A stretch of DNA of 64,000 nucleotides from Fasciolopsis buskii (GCA_008360955.1 LUCM01010396.1:33301-97300); one strand, 5' to 3'. Shown: positions 1 to 13,850, counted from the first letter of the stretch. A program made the numbers and translations. Notes: generated from the sequence alone by a model not told the origin.

Positions 1-3000
1 AACTGCTACCGTTGCTCATTCTAGAATAGATGCAGCTAATGGTGTAGGATATGATTGTTCGCGATCCAATAATCACCATGAAGCCCCAAAGCTGCACCCA
101 AGCCAGACACTTCTCCTTGCGTTTCAGATGGTCGCATCCGCAGGGCAAGACGTTTTGGCTAACCGCTTCTGTCCCGTACTGGCCGATTACCGAATCTGCC
201 TAACGTATCATTCCTGTTCTGGCCCGGTCACGGTAACTACGCGGATTGTCGCTACTGGATATCTTCAACTCGCATTTATCTGAGACTGATAAAAATCGCG
301 AATTGCTGCTGTCTCCGGAACGCGCTTATAACGCGTCCTCATATCCCCGCCACCCGCTACTGCTGACTAAGCATCAAAGATGGCCGACAATGCAAATGAC
401 AGCATAGAACGACATTCTTTGCTATTGTATTTTAGGAGTGTTTATGGCACATAAACCTCCCTTATCTTGACGAGACTTCTCGTAGCATGCTTACGCACCA
501 TCCGTATGTAGATATTACTCAATATCCTTGGGAGTTCCGCATCCAAAGTTCAACAAATTTCCTCCAGATCACCTTGAGACAATCTTCTTCCAAGCACTTT
601 TTGCCCTTTGTTGTCAGCTAAGTACCTTCATCCCAATTTGGCCTGACGTTCCGGGGCGCTGATTTCACCACTTCTAATCCAAGTACGGCATTACCATGCT
701 TGTCGTCTCTTCAGCTTCACGTTTCCGTCCGACGTCATGACTATTTCCGACGGCCTTGGTGTCTCTAAGTCCAATATATCACTATCCACCGTCGGGCTCC
801 GCCATGTTGTGTTGCCAGCAGTGAGCAGCAATTAGTGCACTCTAAACACGAAATGAACTCGTTGGTCGCGCTACTCGCAAACAGTCCAGTAAACTATTTC
901 TCGGCCTTAAAAAATTGAGTTTTCTACTTTTTGCTTTTCACTGGCATACTTGTAATTCCCCTTTTGCTTTGCAGCATCTCATTTAACCTTCCAGTGAGCC
1001 TCTGAAAACTCATTATTGCTCCACTATGCTTTATCCATTCCACTTCTATCATCACATTTCCTGTGCATCTCATCCTTGTAAAAAATTTGATCTTGCCAAA
1101 TGCGCATAAGCTCTCGACAATCGAGAAATATACAGTCTATTATTATTATTATTATTATTAATGTCTCTCCATTCTGTTCGCATAGCGCACCATTTAAGTA
1201 TGGTCTTTAAGGGAAAATGAGATGTGAAGCTCAGTCGGGACACCCACTTCACCACCCGAAGTTTTTGTATGAAAATGTTCTTCGCTACTTCCTTGCTGCG
1301 ATTACAAAATTTGGCAGGGTCCGATTTGGGCTTGCTCTGACCTGAAAGGATTATTCTCAAGGAAGTCTGGACTATCCTTTCTTTAGCCAATGGGTCAGAA
1401 TTAATAAGATTTGAACCCACACTATGGTCGCCAGTGTCACCTCTAGGTGTCAAGGTGATCCTGATCACCAGAGCCTTTGCAGTCAGAGGGTATGTTTCAC
1501 GCACACGAAGTAAATCGTGCATTTCTCTCCATTAGAGAATAATTTCTCAAGATTTCTTGGAAATAACAAACGTCATGATTTATCCTCACAGGAAGGGGGC
1601 TGAGGTTGCATCAAGAATGCTCGTACGCAGAAGGCCTTGGATCTAGGTTGCGGTAGTTTGCGAGCTCCCGTCTACAGGCCACGATCCAGGCGCAGAAGGC
1701 TCTATGTCGGAGGTGACCTATCCTACTTTTCTGTTCTTTAGCTAGTTCGCTCATACGGAGGAAGCTTGGATGACAGTCGCCGATTTCTGAAGCTGGCTGC
1801 TCCATCGACGCTTGGGTTCACCTGGATTCGTTACAAATGCGGTGGGTACGTTCTCCAACACCGGGTGCCTTGATGGAGCGGAAATCTTAAGGCAATGTTT
1901 CATAGTTTTGGATGGTTTAGTGCCTAGCAGGCGTGACACTTACATCCCTCATTTTTTGAAATTTACCGCTCAGTTCAAGGAATGCTTAATTCTTCTGGTT
2001 TAAAAGGTGGCGGGCAAGTTGAAATTATCGGTCACGCTTTTGACCCAGGGCTTTACGAGCCGTTTTCCTAACTCACCCGTTTTACTGCAGCTTCTCGTGC
2101 TTGTTGTACCTTTGGCCGGGAAGAGTTCTTTGTCACTAAAAGCTGCTTTTCGTTTCACGTATGCTAAATTCAAATGTAATTAAATGATAACGCGAGACTA
2201 ATTTCTCCGGGCATCATTTCAGGCTGCTAAGGTTAGAAGGGCAGGTGATTTCATCTTTGGTTTAGTTAAGTCGCGGAAAGCATTTTACCGACATTTTCTC
2301 CTTGCTGGTCCTTATCCAGATCAACGCCCGATAGCATAATGTGGTGCAACAGAAACAAATCAACCTTTTACTGAGAATGTCCGGTCTTCACTTACCGACA
2401 AACTGGCGGACTACTGCTCATCCCTGTCGCATTAGAAACGCTGCCTTCTACTTAATTTAGATCCAGTGCAACTAAGGCACTCAAGCTTAAATGAGCACTT
2501 GTTGATGGAGTTTTTTGAGCCGTGACGTCCTCTGCCGGTTACGTAAAATATGACCTATTTACACTGACGCCTTGGTCCTTCGGCCCTACGAGCAAAACCA
2601 AAATTGCGGTCTGCTTTCTTTCTCGTCAAATGCTCTGAGATAAACAGCTCAATAATATTCGGCGGTACTCACCCACTGCTCCATTCAGTGAAGCCCTGAA
2701 GGCGGCACTCAATATAGACAATAGGGCATCATCCAGTGGAAGAAGCCCCTAAGAGAACAGGACTTTCGAAGAGATAGGCGGGCTTCTAGAGGTATGGCCG
2801 ATAATTTTGCAAAACTCCGCGCCATGGAAGTCCACGCTCACTCTCCCCATATTTATATTTAATTGTATTGCGGTTTTTTAGTCACTGTTAACGCATCCAG
2901 TGAGCATGGTTATTTGCGGTAGCGCTGGTGACAAGAAAAACGCAAAAGTACAAAGGATCGACGAATGGATAAAATTGCAAAATAAACAAGAAAGCCACAT

Positions 3001-3186
3001 GAAGCTGAAAAATTGTTAATGTTCGTCAATGATGCGCTTGATAAACGATGTAAGTTTTGGTGTTTTGGCCACAAGCCCATTTGGGTGGACAATATGAAGA
3101 GAGATTTCCTTGATCATAATTAGCGTAGAATAGGCCTGCCGACAGTCCTCGGTCCTTGACATTTTGCAGAGGTTGTCTGAACATTG
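1..3186. other. Stretch with no recognisable gene
   Basis: I see no exon with convincing splice sites and no recognisable protein domain on either strand. The minus-strand open frame of 150 codons at 1070-1522 runs through the (ATT)n tract (it encodes a poly-Asn run) and has no domain, so I treat it as chance. The segment is probably intergenic or intronic. Confidence 0.5.
1139..1161. repeat. (ATT)n microsatellite
   Basis: About seven uninterrupted ATT/TTA units form a simple trinucleotide repeat. Nothing nearby suggests a function. Confidence 0.9.
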
Positions 3187-3391
3187 TGGAGTCGTTTACC
3201 GCACAGAATTCCTGAGGACTCCCAAACCTCATCGGTGATCGCAGGAGACGTAAGTGAACGGGAGAGACCACTCAACCGTCCACCACAATAGATTTCGCGT
3301 TAGCCACTTCAGCCCGTAATGAATAATTTGCCCTGACTATCTGTCTTTCCCATTTCGTTCCTATGCACTTTTTAACTCGGAGGCGAAATCC
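3187..3391 (+). repeat. Candidate 5' LTR (205-base direct repeat, copy 1)
   Basis: It begins TGGAGTCGTTTACCGC and aligns end to end with 13851-14055 with about eight differences, two of them single-base indels. It starts with TG as LTRs do. The 3' end is not a clean CA, so a few end bases may be missing. The position 5' of the gag remnant suits a 5' LTR. I could not identify a primer-binding site with confidence. Confidence 0.7.
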
Positions 3392-3578
3392 AGGCTAGAC
3401 GGTCGAGATGGTTCAATTGTGGTACCACGGTGAGGCAGAGTAGTGGACAGCCAAATCTCGTGGGAAGTATTCTGGCTCCCACAGACCCACTCACTGTGGC
3501 AAGAAAGGCGGAAACATAGCCCCGACAAGAATCATCAGTTCCCTTTCCAAACAAGTTGCACCAAAGGACGGTTTCGGC

Positions 3579-4240
3579 TTGTCGGTGATTTCAGCTAAAG
3601 CGATAAGCCCAGAGATGCCCCGATTGTTAACAAATTCACGTTGTACCATCAGCGACTTTGAAAGGGACTTTCAGTCACCTCATCCGGAACCACATATATT
3701 CATTGTTTGCATTTCCATGGCGGGCAGTCGAAATTTATGCACTGAAACTGAATTGCTAGGGTCCGCTTTTATCCAAGGGCAGCTTGAAGGGGAGCAGCTA
3801 TTGGAATTCCTGTTACTACGATGATTAGTGAAAATATTTTTCGGAGCAAACCGTATCAATAGGAGAACAAAGCGTTACGGATCCTTCCTGCTTGATATAA
3901 GTGTTTCTATTATGAAGATTTTCTTCCGATTACAAATATCAAATTTTATCTGCATGTTAGAAGCAACGGAAATAAAAGACCAGACGGACCGAATGAATTT
4001 GGTGGTTTCCGGTGATTCCTGACGGTAGAGGCAAAAAGATTGCCCCAAACTATTTATTACTCTTGTAATCGCCGTGGCCACGTTGCTGGATGTTTCCCTA
4101 GCAGGAAGGGCATAAGCTCTATGTTCGCTACTAGCATTTGTAACGATAATTCTAATAATAATAATTTTGACACTTCCCGAGTAACTATAGACAGGCGCGA
4201 TGACACGATTAAATTATTACACGTAAGAATATCTGGGTAG
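3579..4240 (+). pseudogene. gag-like remnant with zinc knuckle
   Basis: Two plus-strand frames lie just inside the left repeat. The second encodes YYSCNRRGHVAGCFP at about 4061-4105, which resembles the CX2CX4HX4C nucleic-acid-binding knuckle of retrotransposon Gag: the spacing CX4H is right, the first Cys appears as Tyr, and one residue is missing before the last Cys. In an intact element Gag would form the particle and bind the RNA. The first frame (3579-3824, 81 residues) has no domain I recognise; calling it Gag is inferred from position only. The knuckle is a short motif, so the call is moderate. Confidence 0.4.
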
Positions 4241-7200
4241 GGACAGACGTGAGAGGAAACATTTTTAGTCATAAGATGCGAAAGCTAAAGAAGATGCAAT
4301 GCAAAGGGTATATGCCTACAGAAGTTGACCCGGGTTTTTGAGATGGGCATCTAACATAGCCTTCACCAAAAGCCTCAGCTATGGCTCGTTTGTCTGCATT
4401 AATATCGTCAGTTGTACATCAAGGAAGTAGGAAGTTCGATGGATGGGGAAAAAGCCGAAGATGGGTAGAATCAAAGGATTACAATACGATGAAATTGATG
4501 AGTAATGAAATAGCGATAAAAAATTTTAGCAGCTCCCACTGGCACAGTGTAGGAGTGCGGGAGCAAAATAAATATGCTGCTTGAAACATGCAGACTGTTT
4601 GAAAATTCCTTTCCCTATTATGTTCTTCCCCTTCTCGAGGACAAACCATCCCTGCCCAACTTGCTCTTAATGACACTGACTTTTGTTAGTGTTTATTGTC
4701 GGCCCCATGTGTTGGTCCCTCGTTGGTTCGTCCCTGTGCTATTTATTTGAGATTACTTTATGAATATTTGGTGCACTCATGGGCCACGTGACCTTGGGCG
4801 GCATTTCGTTTTACAGTCCACTTCCGTTTTATCGCTAACGTTGGTCACCTGCGGACGTTCCGTTCCTTTACAATTAACTTTGGCTTTCACGCTCAGGCAA
4901 ATGTTGTTGAACTTGATTGAGCATGCAGAATCTGTTGCATTTTCTTGAACTAAGCGACGGGTACTTCCAATCTATTATCATTCATCGAGTACCCGACTTC
5001 TGGCAGATTGCTGTCATATATTTTACTACCTTTTGGCTGTATGTTGACTGAGGCTCACCGTCAAACGTACGGCTGTTGAGTACATAAATTTTATTTCATG
5101 AATAGTACCTTGGAATTTGCGCAGCACCTTTGTTTCTTCTTGGGCTACGCGTTGCTTTGAGGTTTCGAATGCTATCCAGAAGGTAGGAAGACTATTTTCG
5201 CAGGAATTGCTCTGTGGATTGCTGAAGGACTTCACCAGGACCAACACTCCAACTTTATTTTGTTGCACCAACGATCGGTTGCGAAGGTCGGAGGGGCTGT
5301 GGAGAACCCTAAAATTGGATGTGGCGTACAAAATGAGAAAACTTGCCGCGCGGACGGCGATGTTGTCGAATGCCAGAACCGCAGAATTTGTGTTCAGTGA
5401 TATTAGTTAAGGCGTGCGACAAGACTGTAACTGTAAAAAGACATCTTCCATATCGGTAACGAATGTCCAATCTAGATAATTTTTTCTGTCTATAAGCATT
5501 GTTATTGGCCGTGTGGGGTAACATGGAGATATGTTGGTACATTGCTGAGAAATCCGAGATTGATGGCGAAACATGCATCTCAGTGGCAAGCTGGCAATTG
5601 TAATAACTTTTTGGGCATTTTGAACCTCCTCTCGTTCTAAGCAGGTCGATCTGAGTAATGTGAACAGCGCTGCAGAAAAGCACAATCAAAGTCCAATCCC
5701 AAATCCAAAATACAATTGATTCCTAATTTCCGCGATACTGTATCACAAAAATAATCAATAAAAAGACAAACGGCCCTCAAGTGTACGACTACGAAGACTC
5801 AAACCGCGTGCCGAATACGCTGTGCAGGAATACGTTTGTGATTCAAGCGAGCCAGAAAAACAACGAGTGCCAAAATCGCTTAGTAGATCCAAATAACTTG
5901 GCATTTTGTGCAAACAATATCGTGCATAAGACAGAGCACCAAATTCATCTGTGTGACAGCGTTCTCATGAGTTCTGAAACAAACATGTTTTCCAAGGGTT
6001 TTTTCTCAGTCGTGCTTTGCATCCGACACTATTCTCATCATGCTTTCCTTCATTGTTACACTCAAAGGGTTTGTTCCGCAGGAGGATAATTGTCACCATG
6101 CTCATCATGGTTACGGTGATTACGCAGCTGTCGAGAAGGGTTAAATCTAGCCGAATTAAATAGACTACCCCAAGAGGAAATAATTTAGGAGATTCGTAGG
6201 CAAAGGTGAAGAGTGACAGACAAAGTTTGGGAGCTAATGAACGAGGCCCAAAGGAACTCCGGTAAAGAGAACCTGGCATCGGTGGGAGTGCGACGATATA
6301 GGATGGTCTACTGATGAAAGTTCCAATGCGGAACTGACAAATGAGCGGAAAAGTGCTCGGTTCTATGACATTGACCAAGAAGAAGCCGATTATTTTACAT
6401 TTGCGAGTGTTTGTTTGGGTGGAACCTACTTTAGGAACTTTTAGAAGTGAGTGTGCCTGTGGTAGGCGGGGTATTTTGGGGTTGGGAGAGGAGAATCATG
6501 ATAGGTGCTGGATCAGAGGGCGAAATGCAGATGGCCAGAGTTTTCCAGGTATATTAGGATAATCAGAACTAAGCCCTGCAAAGCATTTTGGGATATCGCT
6601 AGCTGAGGTCAGTTCGTGGGATTTCCAGATTAGGGAAAGGGCATGGAAGCAACGAGAATGCAACCAATTAGGGTAACTTATAAAGCAAGTCTGAGTGGTG
6701 GGCTTGGTCACAGGTTATAAAAATGGGGCATGAAGGTCTCGCGTTGGTAACTAGCGAGCGGGCACCCGAAGGTGGGCAGAGGCACTGAACAGTAGGTCGA
6801 TAACTTGGATGTGATCACAAGCGTCGGTTTGTCGGTAGCCGTTTTGGGGGCTTCTATTTGGTGGGGTAATTGCCGCGAGGCCTTGCTCGAATATGACGGT
6901 CGCGTTGCGTAGGCATGTTTGTTTGATGGGCTAGCGGGTTTGTGTGATTAATAGGACGGGCAACCACAATGCCTCCCGTGCATGTTTGGACTTCTTTGGG
7001 CTCAGTTTCGTTTTGCTATTTGAGCTTAAAACGGGGATGTGCTCAGAAGCACATCTGGGATGAGGTATATGCCAGACGGCTGGTGTTGCTGGAGCCTTCA
7101 AACAACATCAAGAAGATAATCATTTGCGTGGTTATAATGTATGTGTGTTAATGCAATTGGAGAACTCAGGTGGGCATATTTACGGGATATTTGGATGGGT

Positions 7201-7956
7201 GATGTGGAGTAAAATTAATCCAATTTTACAGCTGTCGGCTTCAACCAACAGAGGTGACGTGTTGGGTTTACAGTTTTTGCGGTGGGTATACGCATGGCAG
7301 GAGTTCCACATCCACGGCTGGGTTTAGTTCAAATAGACTATATCCAGTTTCGTAAGGTGACGCGATTGGTTGGGAGGCTGGGAGACGTTACTGTCGAAGA
7401 GTTCGTTCTTGTGGACTGTTTGCAGGTGTAGATTTAGAGGTCTGCTGAACTAGGTTCCAGTTGTGCTACTGGGCACGATATTGTAGGCTACCGGCGCTAG
7501 GGTCCGTCATCGGCGGAGAGGGGTTGTTCCATTCGACCACAGTAGACTCCGGGCTTAGCCCGTCGGGAGGGCTCCGCACTGAGAGACTATTATTCTGAGG
7601 AGGGGCGTTCGAGACATCCAAACTCTTGCAGGCCTGGAAGGTGATGGTCAACTTCTGTAAGTATATATCTGCCGCTGGAAAGGAACATAATTGGTGGAGA
7701 TCTTGATATTTTACACGGCTTGTTGTTGGCGGTAGCTGGATTGCTGCTTATAGGCTTAGTGGCTCAGCACTAAACCGGAATAGAAATGGGCAGTGATTTT
7801 AAGGATATTCTCCCGGATCCCAGGGCCGAGACGAACATGGTAGGCCGTAGTAGATGCGTCCGGCATGGTAAACTGGAAAAACGGGCCTTTGATATTCCGA
7901 ATACCGTTGCGGCTATCTTTAGTTACGGGCCAAAAAATGCTCTGTTGCACCGAGGT

Positions 7957-8249
7957 TGCTGGCAATGGTGTCACCGATTACGTCAGTGAGGCTAGTTGAT
8001 GGGCAGAGTTTCAGTGACAAATCTTATTCACCTAGTCCCATTGAGATGTCCATAAATCTTGCACCATATGTATCAAATATATCAATAAGCGGGATTCAAC
8101 ATGCGTTAGTAGGAAACATGGCTTGTGAGGCCTTTCTGGGCATGGCCTTACTTTCAATTCGCTTAGGCTTCAATGGATTATCCTTAGGTAGTGGCTGTGG
8201 TAAGTCCGTAAGTGGTTATCAAAAGATTTGCGTAATAGGATCTAAATAA
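7957..8249 (+). pseudogene. Possible protease-region remnant of the gypsy element
   Basis: This 97-residue plus-strand frame lies upstream of the RT block, where the aspartic protease is expected. Its middle (VDGQSF, then a hydrophobic stretch, then LVGNMACEAFLGMALLSIRLG) loosely resembles the part of retropepsins after the active site. No DTG/DSG catalytic triad is visible. The call rests mainly on position and could easily be wrong. Confidence 0.15.
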
Positions 8250-9508
8250 ATAATTCCCGGAAAAGGCATTACACGCAATGTTCGCCGATAGAGGAATCAG
8301 TGTAGGATAAAGATTGTCTGGCGAATCACCATGGGAGTTTGGACATGGGAAAGTTGACCGTGTGCTGTTTTTACTGATCCACTAGTCATGGAGATAAAAG
8401 TTTTTAACGGGTCGCTGGGAGTGCCCATTTTTTAAAGCGTGTAGTTGGACCAAACGATGAGGTACTGCGCGTTATACCAACTGTGAAACATGCCACGTAA
8501 ACCATTCAAAAATGTGGAGATCCAGAACAATCCGGGTTATTATAGTAACACTGTAGAAAGGATTATGTCAAATCTGGGTCAGAAAGAAATAGTGATTTTT
8601 CTTCTAAAGGAATCAAGGTTATCCGGTCTTAAAAAGCACTATGCACGAAGCAGTGATAACAATGCAGAACGAGGCAAGGTCTAGAGCAGCTTAGTGTTGA
8701 GTCCAGGTGTGGTCTGCTCATGGTCACCTGTATGATTGGTCAAAACGAAATTGACTACCTAACTGATTCGGAGTAGGGTTGCAGCCTGAAGGATGAAGCA
8801 ATGGCAAAAAATCTTATGGATGTAACGGCGAAATGGACATCGACGTGCGAGGACTGTAATGGGCCCACCAAGGAATCTGCTAAAAGATATAGCGTCGGAG
8901 ATAAAATTGGGGGAATTTACACTTACCGAAACTTCGACACGGTAGGGTAATTGTCAGTTTCCGCAATGCTGGGAACGGAATCCTTAAGTCCATTTAGGTT
9001 TTGACTAAATTTGCCTCATGACTGGCTCCGTGCAGTGATGGATAACAGGAAGCGTCTTGTAAGATAAGCGGCTGTGAGCTTTACGGCCATTCCTGGTTAA
9101 AAAAGAAGAATACCACACTTTCGGACGGACCATATATGCGAGCATCGGATGATCCAAACCACGTGTAGGAGAGATTAAAAGACCATCCATGGAGCGCGAG
9201 CACGTTTTATTGCCGGTTAGAAAGCGGTTAAGACGAACTAATTTGGTAAAGCATTCGGTCAATACGAGCAGTATACTGCCAACAAAGTGGTTCCTAGGAC
9301 GATTCCCGGTTCACTTCCGGGCCGTTTTGATGGAATTAATAAAAGAAATGCTGAAGTAGGTGTTTATCAAATCTACCACATCACCCAGGTCTTCTCTGGT
9401 GTTCATAACTGCAAAAACGCGGGCCCCTAGGTGTCTGTGTAAGCTACAGAAAACTGGTGGTGTCGTAAGTGAATACTTTTCCATTTATCACAACTCAGCT
9501 ACGCACTA

Positions 9509-9700
9509 GATGCCTCAGCTGGATTTCCAGTTTCCCACCTTGGATTTGGCCCTACAGAATCAGTAGGCACAGATCAAACCCGCAGAACCAGATAAAATTG
9601 CATTCGCACCGGTAAATATGTTATTCGGTACCAAAACTAGACCACTTCGAACTGAGAATGCTCCAGCAACTTTTCAGGTGCTGATGCAAATATTAACCTC
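9509..9700 (+). pseudogene. Ty3/gypsy reverse transcriptase fragment
   Basis: One plus-strand frame, interrupted by a single TAG, reads FPTLDL, then about 17 residues later EPDKIAFAP, then PLRTENAPATFQVLMQ. These match the gypsy RT blocks FSTLDL, the DREKTAF region and the FGL-NAPATFQ-LM block, with correct spacing. The stop falls where the GYWQ motif is expected. RT would copy the element RNA into DNA. The YxDD block should follow within about 30 codons but is not recognisable, so the enzyme is inactive. Weak similarity to earlier RT motifs may lie at about 9.07-9.20 kb (LVKKEE). Confidence 0.8.
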
Positions 9701-9989
9701 AAGCTTGTCCAAATGGGCCGTTTGGTCTACCCAAAGGATATAGTGCAAAAGTTTGAACAGCATTAAAAAATGTGGGATTAGTTTTTCATTACTAGATAAA
9801 ATAAGGCTAATACAAAACTGCACACATTTGTATTCTCCAAAGACCGCGTGACGTCCTTGTAAAAACCAACACATTCCTAGTTTGATAGGTAAGCATCTGC
9901 CTGCGTTTTGGGACGACCTGGGTAAACAGAGCACCGAAATGCCCACTTCTGCTTCACCAACCGCCCTGCTGCATTTGAGCCCGCCCGTG

Positions 9990-12200
9990 CACTCCCAGCA
10001 AACACCTGGCACGTATGCTAACGTTTTAAACAACTTCCGTCATTTTCCCTTCTATCTTAATTAACCACGCAGGCTTATCGAAATCACCATGTGGTACAAG
10101 TTGACACCATCTCGTTCAAACAAATTACTGATTCTAGCATTCTCATGTTTCCCCGTCCGACCTCTTTACAACTTCCCGCGGCAACTCCTGTCCCATAACC
10201 CGGCCCAGTCTCCCGCCGGCAACTCATTCCAGTGGTGGCCTTTCCTGGCTGTCCGAATTAGTAGCGTCGATGCTAGCTCACACATTAGCTGCTCTAACTA
10301 ATCGCTCGTCGCATATACAGCAGGCCCGTAAGTCACGGGGGTTCCACAGACATGCAAATAAGGATTTTTGTTCCCTAACGCTTGCTGTAGCCGTTGACAG
10401 AAAGTTTACTGAGAAATGCGTTACGAATAAGGATCATCCAGCCTGGGACCGAAATGAGCCGTGTATCGTATGGACAGCGAGCGGATGAAAAGTTTGCAGC
10501 ATGCGCTTTTGTCATTGGAAAACTGTCCTTCTCCGCATTTCAAGAAAGTCCTCTGGACTCTAAAGTGCTCGTAAGAAACTGTTATCACTGCTTCCATTTT
10601 GTTTACTCACAATAACACCAACTGGAACGAATTCCAGACTGCACCCTATATCTCCCCCTCCCGCCCTTCTCTAGGCTCGCCAACGTTCACCGTACTTATG
10701 CACCGGCAAACAGAAAGCGCATATACACCACAGGCCTAGTCGACGACAGCTACACCTCGTCCTAAGTGTCGATTATTCATTCCTGCCAGGATACTGCTAG
10801 CCCGATGTGGCGCTCCAATACCGGTCCGTTCAACCGAAAGACAAATTAAATCATGTCACTGACCGCCCTGGGTACTTCTTCTCAGATGGATCACTAAGAC
10901 TGGCCAAAGCCACGTTTTTGGTACCAGTTGAATGGCGTTTGACCACCCTCCCCCGAACTTTCGGGCTCTTCCCGCTACAGAACACCGAATCCTCAGACAT
11001 TAAAAATGGTTATTCGTGATAAGTACGCTTAAGGACTGATCGTACTTCTTACACGTACTCGCTTTCTTCCCGTCATGTCTCTCACTCCAGTCCAGTCCCA
11101 GCCGCATGAGTTCATTGAGCGTTCTTGTTGGATCCATCGCCTCTCCGTCCACAATTCCTCATAAAATGTCATCCCTTAAATAGTCTGGCGCAACCTTGGT
11201 TGTTTTCCTCTGTTACTTCATCAGCATCATATCCCCTCTCTATTGTTGTTAATTTCCACTCTCGTATCCATCTCATATGATGTCTAATCTGGTTGTGACT
11301 CATCTCTATCCGTTATCACATCTGCATTGGCCCTCATCTATGCAGTGTATCTTCTCTGTCTATCATATAACCCCCTTGACTTTTCAGGAACCCAGCCATA
11401 ACAAGTGGTCCGTCATCAACTTCCAGCTAGGTTTTGCGCTTGCGATGCCGGCCTTCGATGCATTTAAACGTGAAATGATTGGCAATTCACGACTGGCAAT
11501 TGGTCCCGAAAAATCTTACATAATCCTGACGAAAGTGTCTAGCACTGATTCAAAACTGAAAACTCATGCTTTCCCTATCACAATGCAGATATTTATCGTT
11601 CTCAGCTTATTCGCAGGGCAGTCAAACTCAAGTTTCATGTACAGTTTGTTTTCCGTGTTTCCACTGAGCCATCGTTGCACAAGTTTAATCTTCTCATGCG
11701 CATGCTTCTCAGAAATCGAAACATTTATACATATTGCTGTTATGTTGCCTACGGAAATTAGTGGCATTCCCAAGAAATTTGCGATGGCAAAACGGTGGCA
11801 AACTTCTACGAATCTAGACCTAGTGCATAATTTTCCATGTCTTGCTTCTCGTTATCGGCGCTTTGTGCTCAACTCCTCAAATAGCTACTCTCTTGACATT
11901 ACCCGTCAAGAAATTTGCAGTGGTCCCCTAGGCAGCTAACTGTGCATGTGCTTTTGTAGATCTTAAAAACAGACTGCGTGGTATTGTTCGTTTATCCTCG
12001 CCTGACGTGTCAGTTGCAAGCAGAAATTGCCACCCGTGACTGCTCAATCGGGGTAGTTTTATCCCAAGTTTCTTCTGGGCAACGAGGACGTTTAACCACC
12101 TGCGTAAGTCGGATGTTGAGTAAAAGCAAGCGAAACTAATGTACGACACGGAAGGAGTTGCCGAAAATAGTGAACGTTTTAAAACACCTCCATTATTTGC
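9990..12200. other. C-rich stretch between RT and RNase H remnants
   Basis: The gap between the RT and RNase H remnants is much longer than in an intact gypsy element. The plus strand is C-rich over about 9.9-11.2 kb. A 220-codon open frame at 11277-11939 starts with Met, but I see no RT, RNase H or other domain in it; the piece FDAFKREMIGNSRLAI is only faintly like the RT-RNase H connection. A nested insertion or expansion is likely, but its type is not visible. Confidence 0.35.
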
Positions 12201-12254
12201 TGGGAAGAAGCAAGACATGCGTCTTTTAAGTGGCCGCGTAACTACAAGTACTCC

Positions 12255-12400
12255 ACAGGCCAGGTGGCCACACTGCAAGAAATATTGTGGGAATACAAAT
12301 TTCAGTGCGTACATAGAGCCAGAAAGCAGCGCGTTAATTACGACACTGTCGAGGATACCCCCAACGCGATCATGGGAATTGTCCTATTTGAGCCCAGGGG
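12255..12400 (+). pseudogene. RNase H C-terminal remnant (Ty3/gypsy)
   Basis: The frame from about 12256 reads QVATLQEILWEYKFQCVHRA, then RKQRVNYDTVE. It matches the end of gypsy RNase H (the G-QLARWLETLQEYDFEIVHRPG-KHGNADALSR region) in order and spacing, with the catalytic Asp of the NADALSR block changed. The enzyme would remove the RNA template during reverse transcription. Frames shift on both sides. Confidence 0.6.
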
Positions 12401-12774
12401 CGTGTGCGCTTCCTATCCCAATTCACAGCTGAGGGTGCGATTAGAAAGTGGTGTAGAAGCAAGGTCCAGATTTAAATAGTATTCACGGCTGCCTAAAACG
12501 TCACAAAGGGAGACCTCACCCGGACGTAATAATGATCTGTAGGAGGGAGGCAAGCTGCCCGTGGTAACCGTGGGCAACAGCTATTTCAGTACAAATGTTA
12601 TTTAATTCCAAGCTGGTCTAGGTATACCCGATGGGTTGTAGCGGTGGAATCTCGTGTAAACCGTCCACTCCAAGATTAACATATGCCCAAGCCATATCGG
12701 TCGGAATAAGGTGGAGTGAGCAAAGAGGCAGCGATTTTGCCAGCCACATCACCGGGGTGATATCTCTGGCACAG

Positions 12775-13500
12775 GTTTGGTGTGCAGCTTGCGTTTCAAA
12801 ATCAGGTCATCCTTCAGCAGGAGTCGTGCGTTTCTGCAAATCAGTTTACTGGGCGTGCAAGCGAGATAGTGGTGTTGAACTTCATGGTGCCCAAACTGAG
12901 TAAAGTTGGAGACAACCGTTATATCTTGGTGTTCATAGACCACCTTATAAAATGTTGAGAAGTTATCCCGCTACGCAGCGCTGGCCCATTCACTACTACC
13001 GATGCCATTTTTATACGTGAAGATTTTGATGGGGCGTGCCACAAAAAATGCACTCTCTTCTTGTACAAAAACTAGAGACTACCTCAATGTGACAGTTATC
13101 CCAGTTTCTGGACTGGTCTGAACGGCCCACAAAAGTCTATTACAGGCGAGGTAACGCAGCCGTAGATGGAGTCAACCCCAGGGTAAAAGGGTTTCTTGTG
13201 GCTTTCGTGGATTGCTGAGGAACTAGAAATTGGCGCAAGGCACTCCCCCGTGGCCTATTGGCGTATCGCACTGAGACACGCAGCAACCGGGCAGATACTG
13301 AGCTATATGACAACATATTGCAAACTGCGCGTGCTTACCATTGACCGCAGCCCCATCCCAGACACCATGGTCTCCTGTCTGGTGACTAATTTATCTACTT
13401 CTTGGTTATAAGGACAAGGTGCCGCCAAGCACCTAGTCAGCAGCTACAAAAAATACCAAGGACAGCAACATGATTGCTGTGATGTATCAATATATGGACG
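12775..13500 (+). pseudogene. Ty3/gypsy integrase remnant
   Basis: Plus-strand pieces show WCAACVSKSGHPSAG (C-x2-C of the HHCC zinc-binding domain) at about 12778-12822 and VGDNRYILVFIDHL at about 12907-12948, matching the conserved G-NRYILVF-DHFTKW start of the catalytic core. Further pieces such as LLAYRTETRS (about 13250-13285) resemble the W-LAYRT-H-STG block. Several frameshifts and stops separate them. Integrase would join element cDNA to host DNA. It sits just upstream of the right LTR, as expected. Confidence 0.7.
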
Positions 13501-13850
13501 ACCCTGGAGTCGGGTGACCTAGTGTGGCTTCTCACTGCACAATCTCCTTCGGGACCTCAGTCACAAGTTAACTGCATCTTCAATGTACTCCATATAATCG
13601 ACCGTCAATGCCTTAAGTCGCTTTGCGCTGTCTGCTTTGAATGACTGAAACCATTCCGACCGCTACCTTGTGTACATTTAAGGTTTCCTTCCCAATTTGT
13701 AGGGGAAATGCAACCCCAGCGAGCAATGGTGAAGCAACGCACTAGATAAAGTACCCTCTGACAGTGGAGGCCCCTTTGGAGAGGCTTGATGACACAGGTG
13801 GCGCTTCTTTAAGGTTTTACAGAAGCCACCGTAGAAAAACTGGCACTTTT

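Noticed and set aside
5117..5410. Copia-type RNase H in a plus-strand frame
   Set aside because: Only a vague pattern resemblance (a TND-like stretch and a Leu-Asp-rich tail), with no catalytic residues in place.
11277..11939. 220-codon plus-strand frame as a real gene
   Set aside because: It lies inside the broken gypsy element, shows no domain and lacks supporting signals.
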